Assembly: GCA_947034895.1 (NCBI GenBank)
Contig: OX344764.1
Span: forward strand, 68,739,348-68,803,347
Source: Rhytidiadelphus loreus
Taxonomy: Eukaryota > Streptophyta > Bryopsida > Hypnales > Hylocomiaceae
Direction: 5' to 3'
DNA: 64,000 nt
The notes beneath the pieces were generated by a model. The model made no database searches. It saw nothing but the letters and a program-made list of their open reading frames with translations, and was not told where the DNA came from. Within the stretch, counting starts at the first letter, position 1, and every line of letters begins with the position of its first letter. Below, one piece after another: positions 23,701-33,698 of this stretch. The translations under genes were made by a program, and so were the position numbers.

Positions 23701-24612
23701 TACCAGATGTCCCGCACAAGAAGATTTCCTAAACTTCAACCCATCTTCATTGTGGATATTGGATGTCATGGTCCGACACCAAGCATGACCATCATATCGT
23801 TTATCCATGCCTTGAAGATTCCCCCCACTACATGACGAAGAAGAGACACGAAGTGATGGCAATTCAAATACTACATCTCCATCAAAGGCTGAAGGGAGGT
23901 ATTGCACTTTGTGGTGGACTAGTGAATTGTAATCTAATGCAGCAACTTCATTCCTCGATCCCCGAACTGATGCAAGATTCCTTAGGCACCCAACTATACT
24001 ACTCTGTCCCATACTATTTGGATACGTCGGTGGGCGAGAGCGAGTTGAAACAGGAACACTACTGGATGGCGTGTGGTATTTACCCAAAGTAGTATTGTGG
24101 GCATCTTCGAATACATCAACAGGAAGCATTGCTGCTATACATGGCTGGCTCGGGGACTCTCCCTCTGATTCACTAGATATATCTATGACAGGGTCAAAAA
24201 CTTCTTTTTTCATTCGAACATGTTCAGGTGTTGTACTAGTAATCGGAAAGGGCTCTCGTTCCATAGAATTCCCAACATCATGCCGAACACGAGGCATATC
24301 AACAGTAGAATGATCTGACCGACGATGTACAATGTCTCTTGAGGGATCCACCATGAGAGACGACAATCCGTAAGCTCTATAGCGACCACGACAAAGGTGC
24401 CAAACATGCCTGTCCTCGACTTCTAACCTGACCATGTGGACATACTCCTTCAATTGACCTGAATCGAACACGACCTCTTCTTCAACATATATACTAGATT
24501 GGATAAAACCAAATCGAACATGAAGAAGGTGTGAAGACACTACAGCATGACCTTCTATTCCAAGAGGGAGAACAACTGGAATTTCATGGCCGTTGGCTCG
24601 AATGGAGGCCAT
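20737..24612 (-). CDS. MULE transposase with zinc region, DDE core and SWIM finger (element A, intact)
   Basis: Two exons: 24612-22453 and 22143-20737, joined in phase 0 through donor ATG|GTAATT and acceptor TTTTTTCATTCAG. The product is 1188 residues. The start at 24612 (MASIRANGHEIPVV) was chosen because the element B homologue begins there (MAWLRVDGHDIPLV); the open frame extends 64 codons further up. Residues ~1-90: conserved unknown domain. ~142-150: VIDISSESE, a SUMO-interaction-like motif. ~268-385: WRKY/GCM1-like zinc region (C299, C305, C355, C359, H383-x-H385). DDE core: D540 (MFDHVKR), D606 (FMVDSAQANW), C635-x2-H638 (CLLHW), with a Glu near 699-701 before WHFRYRQW. Residues 1115-1139: SWIM finger CTC...CKH. 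The C-x2-H between the second D and E is the known signature of MULE/hAT-like DDE enzymes. No stops or frameshifts: likely functional. It is expected to bind the element ends and catalyse excision and insertion in the nucleus. Confidence 0.93.
22144..22452 (-). other. Intron of element A transposase with palindrome
   Basis: A 309-base intron between the DDE and SWIM-containing exons. At 22244-22267 it contains the near-perfect palindrome AGTCCCCTTGGCGCCGAGG + GGACT. Its core (CCCTTGGCGCCGA) recurs in the 118-base array of the partner gene (for example near 27786). The element B transposase has an intron at the same codon with a palindrome of the same form. Confidence 0.7.
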
Positions 24613-25660
24613 GGACACAAGAAGGAAGCACGAATACAAAGGATGTTGGAAGACTAGACCTTTCAATGAGATAGGAGACAGAGTGAGTGAATAGTGGTCA
24701 TATTTAACAGGCACGGAAGGAATGATGTTTAAAAGGATATGATTAATGCAGATGACAATAAACTTTATGACATATGTACAGACGTTGCCAATATAGATAT
24801 TCAAAAAGGATTCGGGGAAAGCTAGCCGACTCTCCTACCTAACTCATAAGTATGAGTGAAGTTCAATCTAAGGTACATCTTAGGTGATAGTAAATTTCCT
24901 TGCAAAATCCATTCCTTCCCTAATACCAATCTCAGGACCACAAATATTCATTACATCAGTCATAGACTTAATGACAAGTGTGTTCTGAAGTGGTCATTAT
25001 ACAATCCCCGTCTTGAACTTCCGTTCAACAACCAAAAATGGTGGATTCAAACTCAAAATCTCCTATACAACAGTGTTCATGGTCTACTAATCATTCAATA
25101 GAAAAATCAAACGAAAGAAAATATAAAATCAAGAAAATTCATTGTACTTTGAAATCTCATTGGAATGCTAATATTTCTTTGGGAGAAGTGCCAGAATAAT
25201 AAAGATCTCCTTAAAGACACGTCTTAGTGGTAGTCGCAGTATCCCCAGAGAACATCCCTCCTACTCTAATTATAGCAGTGTTGCGAAGGGGTAATAGCAT
25301 AGATGAAATAGGCAATTCAGGCAGATTTTGAAAATTATTACGGAACCGGCATGAGTTTGCCATTATGTAATTCATAATGCTAATAAGGCAAAAAATATAT
25401 GGAATGTCAGATTCTGAAAGATACGATATAAGAACTCAAAGACGATCATCACTAGAATACGTACTTCCAATCATCTTATAAAACGAAGCCTACAGTCAGT
25501 ATACCTCATTTGCAGTGGACATGGTGGAACATACTTATTATTTACAGTAGCATCTGCATTATGTGAAGTCTTTAGACTTCATATTTCTGTTTGTACCACT
25601 ATTGGCTTATAGATTATTATCCACTTTCTCAGTTCAAGACTAATATGTGCAATTAGTCTC
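24613..25660. promoter_or_regulatory. Shared upstream region of the divergent genes (element A)
   Basis: About 1.05 kb between the transposase ATG on the minus strand and the first ATG of the partner gene on the plus strand. It is AT-rich and has no supportable ORF. The equivalent interval in element B is 1.09 kb. A shared, bidirectional promoter is the simplest reading, which would couple expression of the two genes; I could not identify a TATA box with confidence. Confidence 0.5.
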
Positions 25661-25948
25661 ATGCATGCTGCAAGAGATAATATCGAAAAGGCAGTTAAGC
25701 ATAGAATTAGAAAGAGGAGGAAACGGAGGAAACTCCTATATTCTTCGCGGAAGGAGTTGCTACGGTCTAGAAGAGGAGGCAAGACTGTTCCAGTAACAAC
25801 TACATCATCTCTAAAGGGAACTTGCACACTAGATATAGAAAAGGATATTCTAATACCCTGTAGTGATGATGGAACTGACTGGGAGGTATCAAACATTGGA
25901 GAGGAGACTTTCGGATTGTCCAACGTAGGAGCAACTCCGAATTCCGAC
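25661..25948 (+). CDS. Basic leader exon of the ParB-methyltransferase-like gene, or separate small gene (element A)
   Basis: The ATG at 25661 opens 96 codons ending at a strong donor GAC|GTAAGT (25948/25949). The first half is very basic (HRIRKRRKRRKLLYSSRKEL), a likely nuclear localisation signal; the second half is acidic. Element B has a matching exon at 48338-48637 (KQKKRKRRGSLYFSSAKAL, donor ACT|GTAAGC, also ending in phase 0). The next acceptor, before 26765, is in the same phase, so splicing would give a continuous frame into the main gene. If the donor is not used, the frame runs to a stop at 26020, giving a 119-residue protein. Both readings are open. Confidence 0.55.
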
Positions 25949-26764
25949 GTAAGTGAACATTTCCTATCCAGATTTCAAAATTCAATGTTGCAATGCCTTA
26001 GGATGTTTTTGGTGTACTGAAACCATCAATGATCAATTCGAAATGCCATAAGAGAACTTATTACATGCCACGATAATAGGAAGCGTAGAATCTGAAATTA
26101 TATAGAATGCAGTTGACAACTCTTGCATCACATACCACACATCGATCAAGATCATAACAATTGAGACATATTTTTGTTATATTTTATATTATGATAGCCA
26201 ACCACAGAGTTCAGTAAATTGTTAACCTTCACAATATGTGTACATGTTCAGTACAAGTATCCTCCAACACCGTGCAATGAGCATATTATTGGATTTTGAA
26301 TTTTATTATTTAAGCGGTGTAATATGAAGTGCTTTCTGTGAAAGATTCCGATATGTTATTTCGATTTCACATTATACATAAGTCATAAATATAGAATATG
26401 ACATTTTCAATTCGAGACCGGAAACGAGGATGCTCACCCGCTGGTCAAGGTTCTGAGAACGGGGTCAACGGTTCCCGAGAAGAGAGTCACCCGAAGGCAG
26501 ACTGGACAAGGCCGACGGAGGGAAAAGGGAGCATCTTCAACCTCGGCAGTTTCTAGTCGGCGACAGCTCAACAGCGTTATCCCCTCGCGCGGCGTCTCCG
26601 ACGAAATTAGTCACAACCTCGCACAATCTGCATAGAGATACTGGTCCGTCTAGTTGAATCGCCGCCCCAAAGAACGAGTGGCTTCTGTGTAGATGCTGCC
26701 ATCCCCTTCTACTTCCGAAACTGGTTAGCAATAGGGTTTCAATTTTTTTTTTTCCATTCTGTAG
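25949..26764. other. Candidate intron between leader exon and second exon (element A)
   Basis: 816 bases from donor GTAAGT to acceptor TTTTTTTTTCCATTCTGTAG at 26764. I see no coding sequence in it. Element B has an extra ORF (44756-45289) elsewhere in the equivalent gene that has no counterpart here. Confidence 0.45.
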
Positions 26765-26908
26765 GAATCCCAGGCAATGGCGCGGAAACCGGCAACCCGA
26801 AGTGCGGCAATGGGAGGACAGCGGAATGCAGGTGATGCAAGCGGGAGCACTGACGAAGCAAGAGTTGAGCCTGAAAACATCAATCCTGCCACAGAAACAA
26901 CCTTCATT

Positions 26909-28351
26909 GTAAGAACCCTAAACAATTCTCTCCTCTACTCTTGGTCTATAGTGTTTATTCATTCACATGAACCTATCACCTCCAATGATTTGAACCTCAG
27001 GATATGTGCACTGGTAGCTATTGCAAAACTTGAGTACGACACCAGCCAGAAATTTATCCTCCTCCAGGGCCTCGAGATCACGGTGGTAAGGAATGGAACT
27101 TCACTCGCACCAGATAATAATGGTTGACTCGGCATAGATCTAGAGTTTGTGATTGACTGCTTGGGATATGAATGTGTCTCCTCTTTCTGCAAGTGAGCGA
27201 AGGGGAGCTACTGTGTCAGACTATACAGACTGATCCCAAATCATCTTTCTATCGACGGTGCATGATTGATGTTCAATGAGCATTGGTGCGCCAGCTTCAG
27301 CTGGTCCCTTCTGCCCTCGGCGCCAATGGTGCTCCCAGTTTGCCAGTTTGGGGCGATGATTTTTAAATTCTGGTGCACAAGGCACGGCGTGGGATCCCCA
27401 TTGGTGCGCCAGCTTCAGCTGCTCCCTACTGCCCTCGGCGCCGATGGTGCTCCCAGCTCGCCAGGTTGGGGCGATGATTTTTAAATTCCGGTGCACAAGG
27501 CATGGCGTAGGATCCCCATTGGTGCGCCAGCTTCAGTTGCTCCCTGCTGCCCTCGGCGCCGATGGTGCTCCCAGCTCGCCAGGTTGGGGCGGTGATTTTT
27601 AAATTCCGGTGCACAAGGCACGGCGTGGGATCCTCTTTCACCCGCCAGCTTCAGCTTCTCCCTGCTGCCCTCGGCGCCGATGGTACTCCCGGCTCGCCAG
27701 GTTGGGGCGGTGATTTTTAAATTCCGGTGTACAAGGCACGGCGTGGGATCCCCATTGGTGCGCCAGCTTCAGTTGCTCCCTGCTGCCCTTGGCGCCGATG
27801 GTACTCCCGGCTCGCTAGGTTGGGGTGGTGATTTTTAAATTCCGGTGCACAAGGCACGGCGTGGGATCCCCATTGGTGCGCCAGCTTCAGCTGCTCTCTA
27901 CTGCCCTCGGCGCCGATGGTACTCCCAACTCGCCAGGTTGGGGTGGTGATTTTTAAATTCCGGTGCACAAGGCACGGCGTGGGATCCCCATTGGTGCGCC
28001 AGCTTCAGCTGCTCTCTACTGCCCTCGGCGCCGATGGTACTCCCAGCTCGCCAGGTTGGGGCGGTGATTTTTAAATTCCGGTGCACAAGGCACGGCGTGG
28101 GATCCCCTTTCACCCGCCAGCTTCAGCTTCTCCCTACTGCCCTCGGCGTCGATGGTACTCCCGGCTCGCCGGATGCTTGACCGGATTACGAAACGCGTAC
28201 GCACCAGGGAGGGCCTGGGGTCCCCATTCGTCCGCCACCTTAGGCTGCTCGACGCTCCCATTGTCACCAACAGTGCTCCCTGCTGTCCAGCCGGTGGTCC
28301 TCCGCTTTAGAGTCCATTAGTCGTCGTTACTGACTTCTAGTGTTTCTGCAG
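26909..28351 (+). other. Long intron carrying the tandem array (element A)
   Basis: Donor ATT|GTAAGA at 26908/26909, acceptor TGTTTCTGCAG ending at 28351; both exons are in phase 0. At 1443 bases it is far longer than the other introns of the gene (about 85-295), because it holds the 118-base array. Confidence 0.7.
27274..28170. repeat. 118-base tandem array with TCGGCGCCGA palindrome (element A)
   Basis: About 7.5 GC-rich units. GGATCC at 27392, 27510, 27628, 27746, 27864, 27982 and 28100 is spaced exactly 118 bases. Each unit holds the palindrome TCGGCGCCGA or its variant TTGGCGCCGA. GC content contrasts sharply with the AT-rich flanks. Element B has a different ~320-330-base array in the same intron, each unit holding TCGGATCCGA or a close variant. 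The many short ORFs on both strands (GAEGSREQLKLAHQWG and similar) are the array read in frame. Confidence 0.92.
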
Positions 28352-31300
28352 GAGGTTGATGTTCAGGTTACCCAACCTGAGTCACAGGCTGCAGCGGGTG
28401 TGGAAGTCTCTGGAGATCAAGGTGAGGAGGATGGATCCTCGGACGACAACTCTGAGAATACCAATCCGGATTTCACAACAGAGGATGCATTTCGGAAAGC
28501 ACAGAAAGTGAATTCTGTAGCATCGATTGGCGCATTGAGATTGAAGCCTCACTCCGTATCTCGGCTACGGATCCCTCTATGCCGTCTTTCTCAGATGCCA
28601 ATGGTTCGCCCTGCCTTAATATGTGACCTCACACGACTAGAGCAGGAATTTGTTCATGGTTACAGAGATGGATCCTCTATTCTACGTGTCCGCCACGAAC
28701 GAACAGGGAGAGACGCAACAGGTGTCGGAGGCCGAGATGGAAGCATGGGGTCCTATCTGGAATGTCGAGAATGCCGATTTTGAGGCCAAGCTCAGCGCAA
28801 CACCGGGTTTGGCCCACTTACAAGGCTTAAATTTTTTTGTATGTGACGGGAACCACAAGCTTTTGGCTTGGTCTTCATATATTTCAAAACACCATGCTGG
28901 AGACAAAGACTGGCATATTTCAGTCGACTCAATAATATTGGAGACCAAGGGGAAAATTGGGGACGTTATGCACGCTATGCATGACATCAACAAGTACGTA
29001 CAATTGTTTGTCTTGTATTATTTCAAGTTCTTCTTTGGTTATCTGCTGTTGTATTGAACCACATATGTTTCTTTTGTAGGCAAACAGAGAATTTGTTTAT
29101 TAAAACAAGTCTCGTACATACGTTATATCGTGTTCAAAAATATGGCGTTCTTCCACTAGAGAAGTTTGCCGAGCACTTGAGTGCCTCCGAGATGACACAG
29201 TGCCAGCAAAACACCCGAAAGAGCTGGTACACAATGTCTTTGGAGGTGTTTACCTCATTTATTTTTCGGGTAATAATCTATTGCACTCTTATGCCTTTTC
29301 TTCGTTTTTTTCATATTTCTTTTACAGTGCTGATTTCCCAGTGGCTTTGTAGTACGAGGTTGCGACAGCTGCTGATATTGCGGTTCGCAAATACAAAGAA
29401 GACACTACAATTGAGGATCAGTGTGAAGAAGGAATCCTGGCGGCTATGCGATTGGGTACTAAAGATCAGACTTCAAAGCTGATTCAAAAATTGGGAAAAT
29501 TGACGGCGGTGGCAAATCCTAATCTAGGAAGTGAGTGGCTCAAAGAGGTATTATCATATTGTATATTCGCTTCTTCATATGATTTTCCTTCTTTTGTAAT
29601 GATTTTAATATAAATGATTTGCTGTCACAGGTGGAGCGCCATTGGAGCTGCAATATTGTTCCCGAAATGACACTTGACAAGCTGCAGATGATCGCTACTT
29701 GCAACGTTAAGAGTGAACAGAAGGTCAGGTGGTTGAGGTGGTGGAATTCTTCTGTTCAAACACAAGAGGCTAGAAGGTTTCCGTTGAAGCCCGTTGGAGA
29801 GAATGACTTAAAGTCATTTCTAACGAAGGCTTGCTGGTATGTTGGGGTATGTGATTTCTATTTATTGACCTTCTTCTACACTTTTTGCTATGATGCATGA
29901 CATTTTATATTGTATTTCTAAATGCTGTCCATGCATAGAATTGAGGTCCCTGCATTTTGCAGATTGAAGACACGGGATTTGAAATGTTTGATGACATTGT
30001 CAAGAAGGACCAGTTGGCATTGTCTATGGATTCTCCTACAGAACCGGAGAGTTTCGGAGATTACATTGAAGGATGGAGAATTAGAGTGTGGGACAAAGCA
30101 TTCTTGTCCAATTTCAAGGGGCAAGACGTATTCCGGAAGTCAGATGACTTCAAGAAACGCAAGGACACGGAGCTAGTTGTGAAGCGCGTGATTTATCGGT
30201 ATAATTTCTTTACTATATTTCCACACTTGATTGATGGTTGTTGTCATCGTCAATTCCCAAACACCATTTTCCATACCTTCACCAAATTTGTTGCTATAGG
30301 TACTTCAAGTACGAGCTCCTTCCGAAAGGAGCCATATTGAAGCGGGATCTTCCTCCTTTTCTAGGAACTTGGTTGGATATTTCCTCGGAGCATTGCATGT
30401 TCTCGGCCTCTCAGCTCAAGTGGTGGACTAGTTCACATTTGAAGTCCGGCGCTTGGTATTTGGATTGCCCACCTGAGTTTACACCGCCGTCGGAGGAGCA
30501 ACTCAAACAATCCATTGCTTCTCATGAGGTTGCTCAAGACCTGAATGACTTTGTCGGGCTTGATGAAGATGCCAAAGCAAGGGCTTTGAAGAAGAGAGAG
30601 GAAGTTGATAAGAAGATTGCATTGAAGAACTCGGAGGCTGTGGAGAAGGCAAAGGAGAGGATCGCAAAGAAGGCCTTAAAACTTGCTGAAACTGGGGAGG
30701 CATCTACAGCTAAGCAGTCAAAAGGAAGGAAGGCAAAGCAAGAAATTGTTCCCTCCATCACTAAAGACGAGGGCTCCCATCACCAACATTCGGTTTCACG
30801 AGGAACCAAGCGTGATGCTGAGTATATTTCACTCAGCGATGGTGGCATGGTGCATGGTCCTTCGGCTGTGGAGTTTGTAAATGACATAGAGATTTCGATT
30901 CACGAGTTGATTCTTAATTTTTCGTTGAAGCATGTATTGGCTGATCCACTACCCCGAGTGTACCATGACATTTTGAGTTTTATTGATAAGGTTAGCACTT
31001 CCACTTTTCTTCTTCACTTTTTATGGATAAATGCTTTGTAATTATTATTTCTTTGGGTACTAGTTACTGATTACTTGAATTCGGTTGCAGCACAAAGGAG
31101 ACAAACATCGATTTTTCAAAGGAGTGAAGAGTGATAAACCACGCATTGATCTCATCATTGCAGACATGCCAGAGGGATTGCCTGTCCCAGATTTGTCTGT
31201 GCCTGTGACTAGCATTCCTAAGTGGAATGTGGATGACCCTCTCTGGTTGGAGGCAGTGTTTGAATTTGCAGATGGTCACCTGCATGACGATGGAGCTCTC

Positions 31301-32750
31301 ATAATCATCTATCCTTTGAGAGCCATTACGAAAGCCACTATTCTCAAGTATGGTACTACTTACTCTTTTGAGAAGATGAAAGACTAGTGGGGAATGAACT
31401 GGCTACATTTGGCCTCACCGGTTTCTCCCTCAAGAACGGTATATTCTCTTTGTATTTCATTTTTTTGGATATCTTATAGCTTATGCGCATTTTATTTGTC
31501 TGTGTACACTTTTGCATTTGTAATGAAATCCAATGATTGTTTATATAGTATTGGAAGTGTATGACTGCATTTGTAATGAAATCCAATGATTGTTTATATA
31601 GTATTGGAAGTGTAAGACTGCATTTGTTTTAGTTACTGTCAATTTTATTTAATGTTTGTGCATTCCAATTACTCTCTTTTTCTGGCCCTACTCTACTTTC
31701 TGCAAATTCCTTAATTAACTTCGTTTTTGCAGACACAACGATTTGGGATTTCATTGTTGGTGAGGAACTTCCTTGGGATTGGCCCTTCCAAGTTCAAATT
31801 CCAACCATGCCCAACTTTGAAGAAATTAGGGGTGGATGTAGCTCGCGACGATGTTCTACAGAATTTCACGAAAGTAGAGACATTGAGTATGGACAGCAAC
31901 TCTAAGCCTTGGAGAGGGGCCCGAGAGAAAGATCCTCGATTTCTACAAATGTTGATTGAAGCATGCTCACTCTCAAACGATGTTGTTCTGGACTGCACTA
32001 CCGCAACATGTTATATCTGATGCTTTCACTACGTATTTTATGCAAACCTTCTTTCTATTTGTCATAGACTTTTAAAAAAAATTTATTGACTTCATTGGTG
32101 TCATATTGGTGGTGCTATTAGGTGCCTCCATCCATGCTTGCAGGATTTTGAGTAGGCACATTGTTGCACTTGAGGAAGACAAAGGCATCTTCGATGCAAT
32201 TTTGGCACCAATGATTCGCGTAAGTCCATGTGTTCCAACATCAACCGCAGCAATCGTCGAAAATTTTGACGATGATGACTCATTGGAAGTTGAAGTTCCC
32301 CACATTGTCAAGAAATCTCGATTCAGTAAGTAAGTCTATCCCGAACTAGCATTTACAATTAATAATAAAGTCGACTTCTAAAACATTCTCAGAAGTTATC
32401 TTTCACTTCTATTCATTCCGTTCAACACTATGCATAGGATTTGCATATGATTTCTAATTTTTGGGGTGGATTGCAGCATGATTTCTAAGAAGGTTGGTCA
32501 TCGACCTTTCTTCAGTCTACCTAGTTTTTTTCCCAGCCCGGAGAAGACATTCATGTTGCCGTCGTATGCAGAGGCTTTAGCTTCAACATATGCTTGTCAA
32601 CCAAATGCTCCTGTGAAGAAGAGTTCTAGGTCAATAGAGCCACGAGTCTTGCAGTTTGTAGACGTCATAGCCTTAGGATCAGACAATGAGACATCATCGT
32701 CTGATAGTAGTGATCACTCTCAATCTATGTCAACATCTTCTTCTACTTGA

Positions 32751-33649
32751 TTCATTTTGGCTTTGCATTGCACTACTTTCTTTTTTAAGTTTTTGACTTT
32801 CTATAAGAAATTGTATGTAGTTTCTTGTAAGCTTTGAGAATGTGAGCCTGAATTTCACAAATCCTTGGTAGGGTTTTAATATACCACTAATATCTCGGAT
32901 GACTAACATTCACTGTATTTCATTCCATTTCAATCTGAATCCATGATAATAAAATAACAGTGCTCGTCATGGTTAGGTCACGTCATATGCCGAAACCTAA
33001 TTCTGGTATAATAGATTTATGACGACCGTAACCCTAAATTTTTGAACATTCGAAATGAAGAGTTTTCCAGTGTACATGTCTTCGTAAGTGCCAATGCTTG
33101 GAGAATGAAACAAATGTTCCCTAAATAACCCTTAATCCTTGTTATGTTTTTTTTTTGTCATATGTGATTGTATGTCATGTTATATAAACCCTTAAAATCC
33201 TCTTTTCTCCCTTCATTCATTAGTGCAAAAGTGGTTATAAATATAACATTGTATTTGTGGGAAGTATTTCAATTTGAACTCTCTGAGTAATTTTGGTGTG
33301 GTAGTCCTAATGGCAGTTTGTAAGCTACATTTTAATGGTTGAATTCAACCCTATCCCCTAATCAACCAGAACTAGCCAACATACCCTAAAAAGATAATTC
33401 ATGGATTCAGTGTGAATATGATTTATAATTACCCTAATTTGTAACAAGGAAATTCAAAATGAATTTCACTGGGCATGTCCTAAACTCTTGAATAAAAAAA
33501 TATACATGACCATTTCTTTTTATGCACCTTAAATTCTCTGGTCCCGTCATTATTCTAAAATCCACGGTCATGGGTACTTCATCAATTTTAAAACCACAAA
33601 AAAAATTGGCACAAACTCCTAGGCTCACAGTCACATGCTCACAAGCTCA
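32751..33649. promoter_or_regulatory. Right subterminal region of element A
   Basis: No ORF with support. It contains TCCACGGT at 33561-33568 (inverse of the left subterminal ACCGTGGA) and, from about 33620, repeated GCTCACAGGCTCA-type units running into the right inverted repeat. The 3' end of the ParB-methyltransferase-like gene lies at its left edge. Confidence 0.5.
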
Positions 33650-33686
33650 CAGGCTCATGCTCACAGGCTCACAAAATAGCAACCCT
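33650..33686 (-). repeat. Element A right terminal inverted repeat
   Basis: GGCTCATGCTCACAGGCTCA followed by CAAAATAGCAACCCT, the inverse of the left end at 20240-20275. Preceded by further GCTCACA repeats. Confidence 0.85.
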
Positions 33687-33698
33687 GTCCCCAGACGC
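33687..33698. other. Right target-site duplication of element A
   Basis: GTCCCCAGACGC, paired with GTCCTCAGACGC at 20228-20239. It lies in the codons for the NASGD stretch of the DUF7869-type gene. Confidence 0.75.

Larger units (their letters stand above)
26765..32750 (+). pseudogene. ParB-domain plus N4/N6 DNA-methyltransferase-like protein (element A; frameshift and stop)
   Basis: Exons inferred from splice sites and comparison with element B: 26765-26908 (ATG 26777), 28352-28993, 29080-29245, 29353-29547, 29631-29846, 29963-30198, 30300-30990, 31091-31438, 31733-32009, 32122-32329, 32477-32750; all phases agree, giving ~1130 codons. ParB-like domain in the second of these: LRIPLCRLSQMPMVRP then FVCDGNHKLLAW, as in the DGxHR region of ParB/sulfiredoxin folds. 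30300-30990: K/E-rich coiled coil. 31091-31438: DLIIADMPEG, aligning with motif IV (usually D-P-P-Y/W) of beta-class methylases. 31733-32329: RGAREKDPRFLQMLIEA then DVVLDCTTATC and RHIVALEED, matching the C-terminal motif I region (VLDPFxGxG...IGIE). The order IV then I is that of beta-class enzymes. Lesions: a two-base loss near 28679 and TAG at 31385-31387. Acidic/serine C-terminus. Probably nuclear, acting on DNA; catalysis is doubtful given the motifs. Confidence 0.75.
20240..33686. mobile_element. Element A: 13.4 kb MULE with divergent transposase and ParB-methyltransferase-like genes
   Basis: The element is bounded by inverted repeats (20240-20275 and 33650-33686) and target duplications, and sits inside DUF7869-type gene 2. 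It holds an intact two-exon transposase gene on the minus strand (20737-24612), a ~1.05 kb shared upstream region, and a multi-exon ParB-methyltransferase-like gene on the plus strand (25661-32750). Within that gene one long intron holds a 118-base tandem array. Subterminal copies of ACCGTGGA (20430-20437, and inverse TCCACGGT at 33561-33568) and GTGAGCC-type repeats lie near the ends. Element B (39437-54976) has the same plan with well-diverged genes. To my knowledge MULE accessory genes described so far include mudrB, Ulp1-type proteases and OTU proteins, not this pair. Confidence 0.88.

Noticed and set aside
20737..24612. KDZ-type (Kyakuja/Dileera/Zisupton) transposase because of the zinc clusters and large size
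   Set aside because: Motifs (FDHVK, VDSAQANW, C-x2-H, SWIM at the C-terminus) and TIR/TSD sizes fit MULE better; a profile search would settle it.
27274..28170. CRISPR-like array
   Set aside because: Units are directly adjacent 118-mers without unique spacers, in a plant transposon intron.
27221..28320. Several minus-strand ORFs with GAEGSREQLKLAHQWG repeats
   Set aside because: By-products of the 118-base tandem array in the element A intron.
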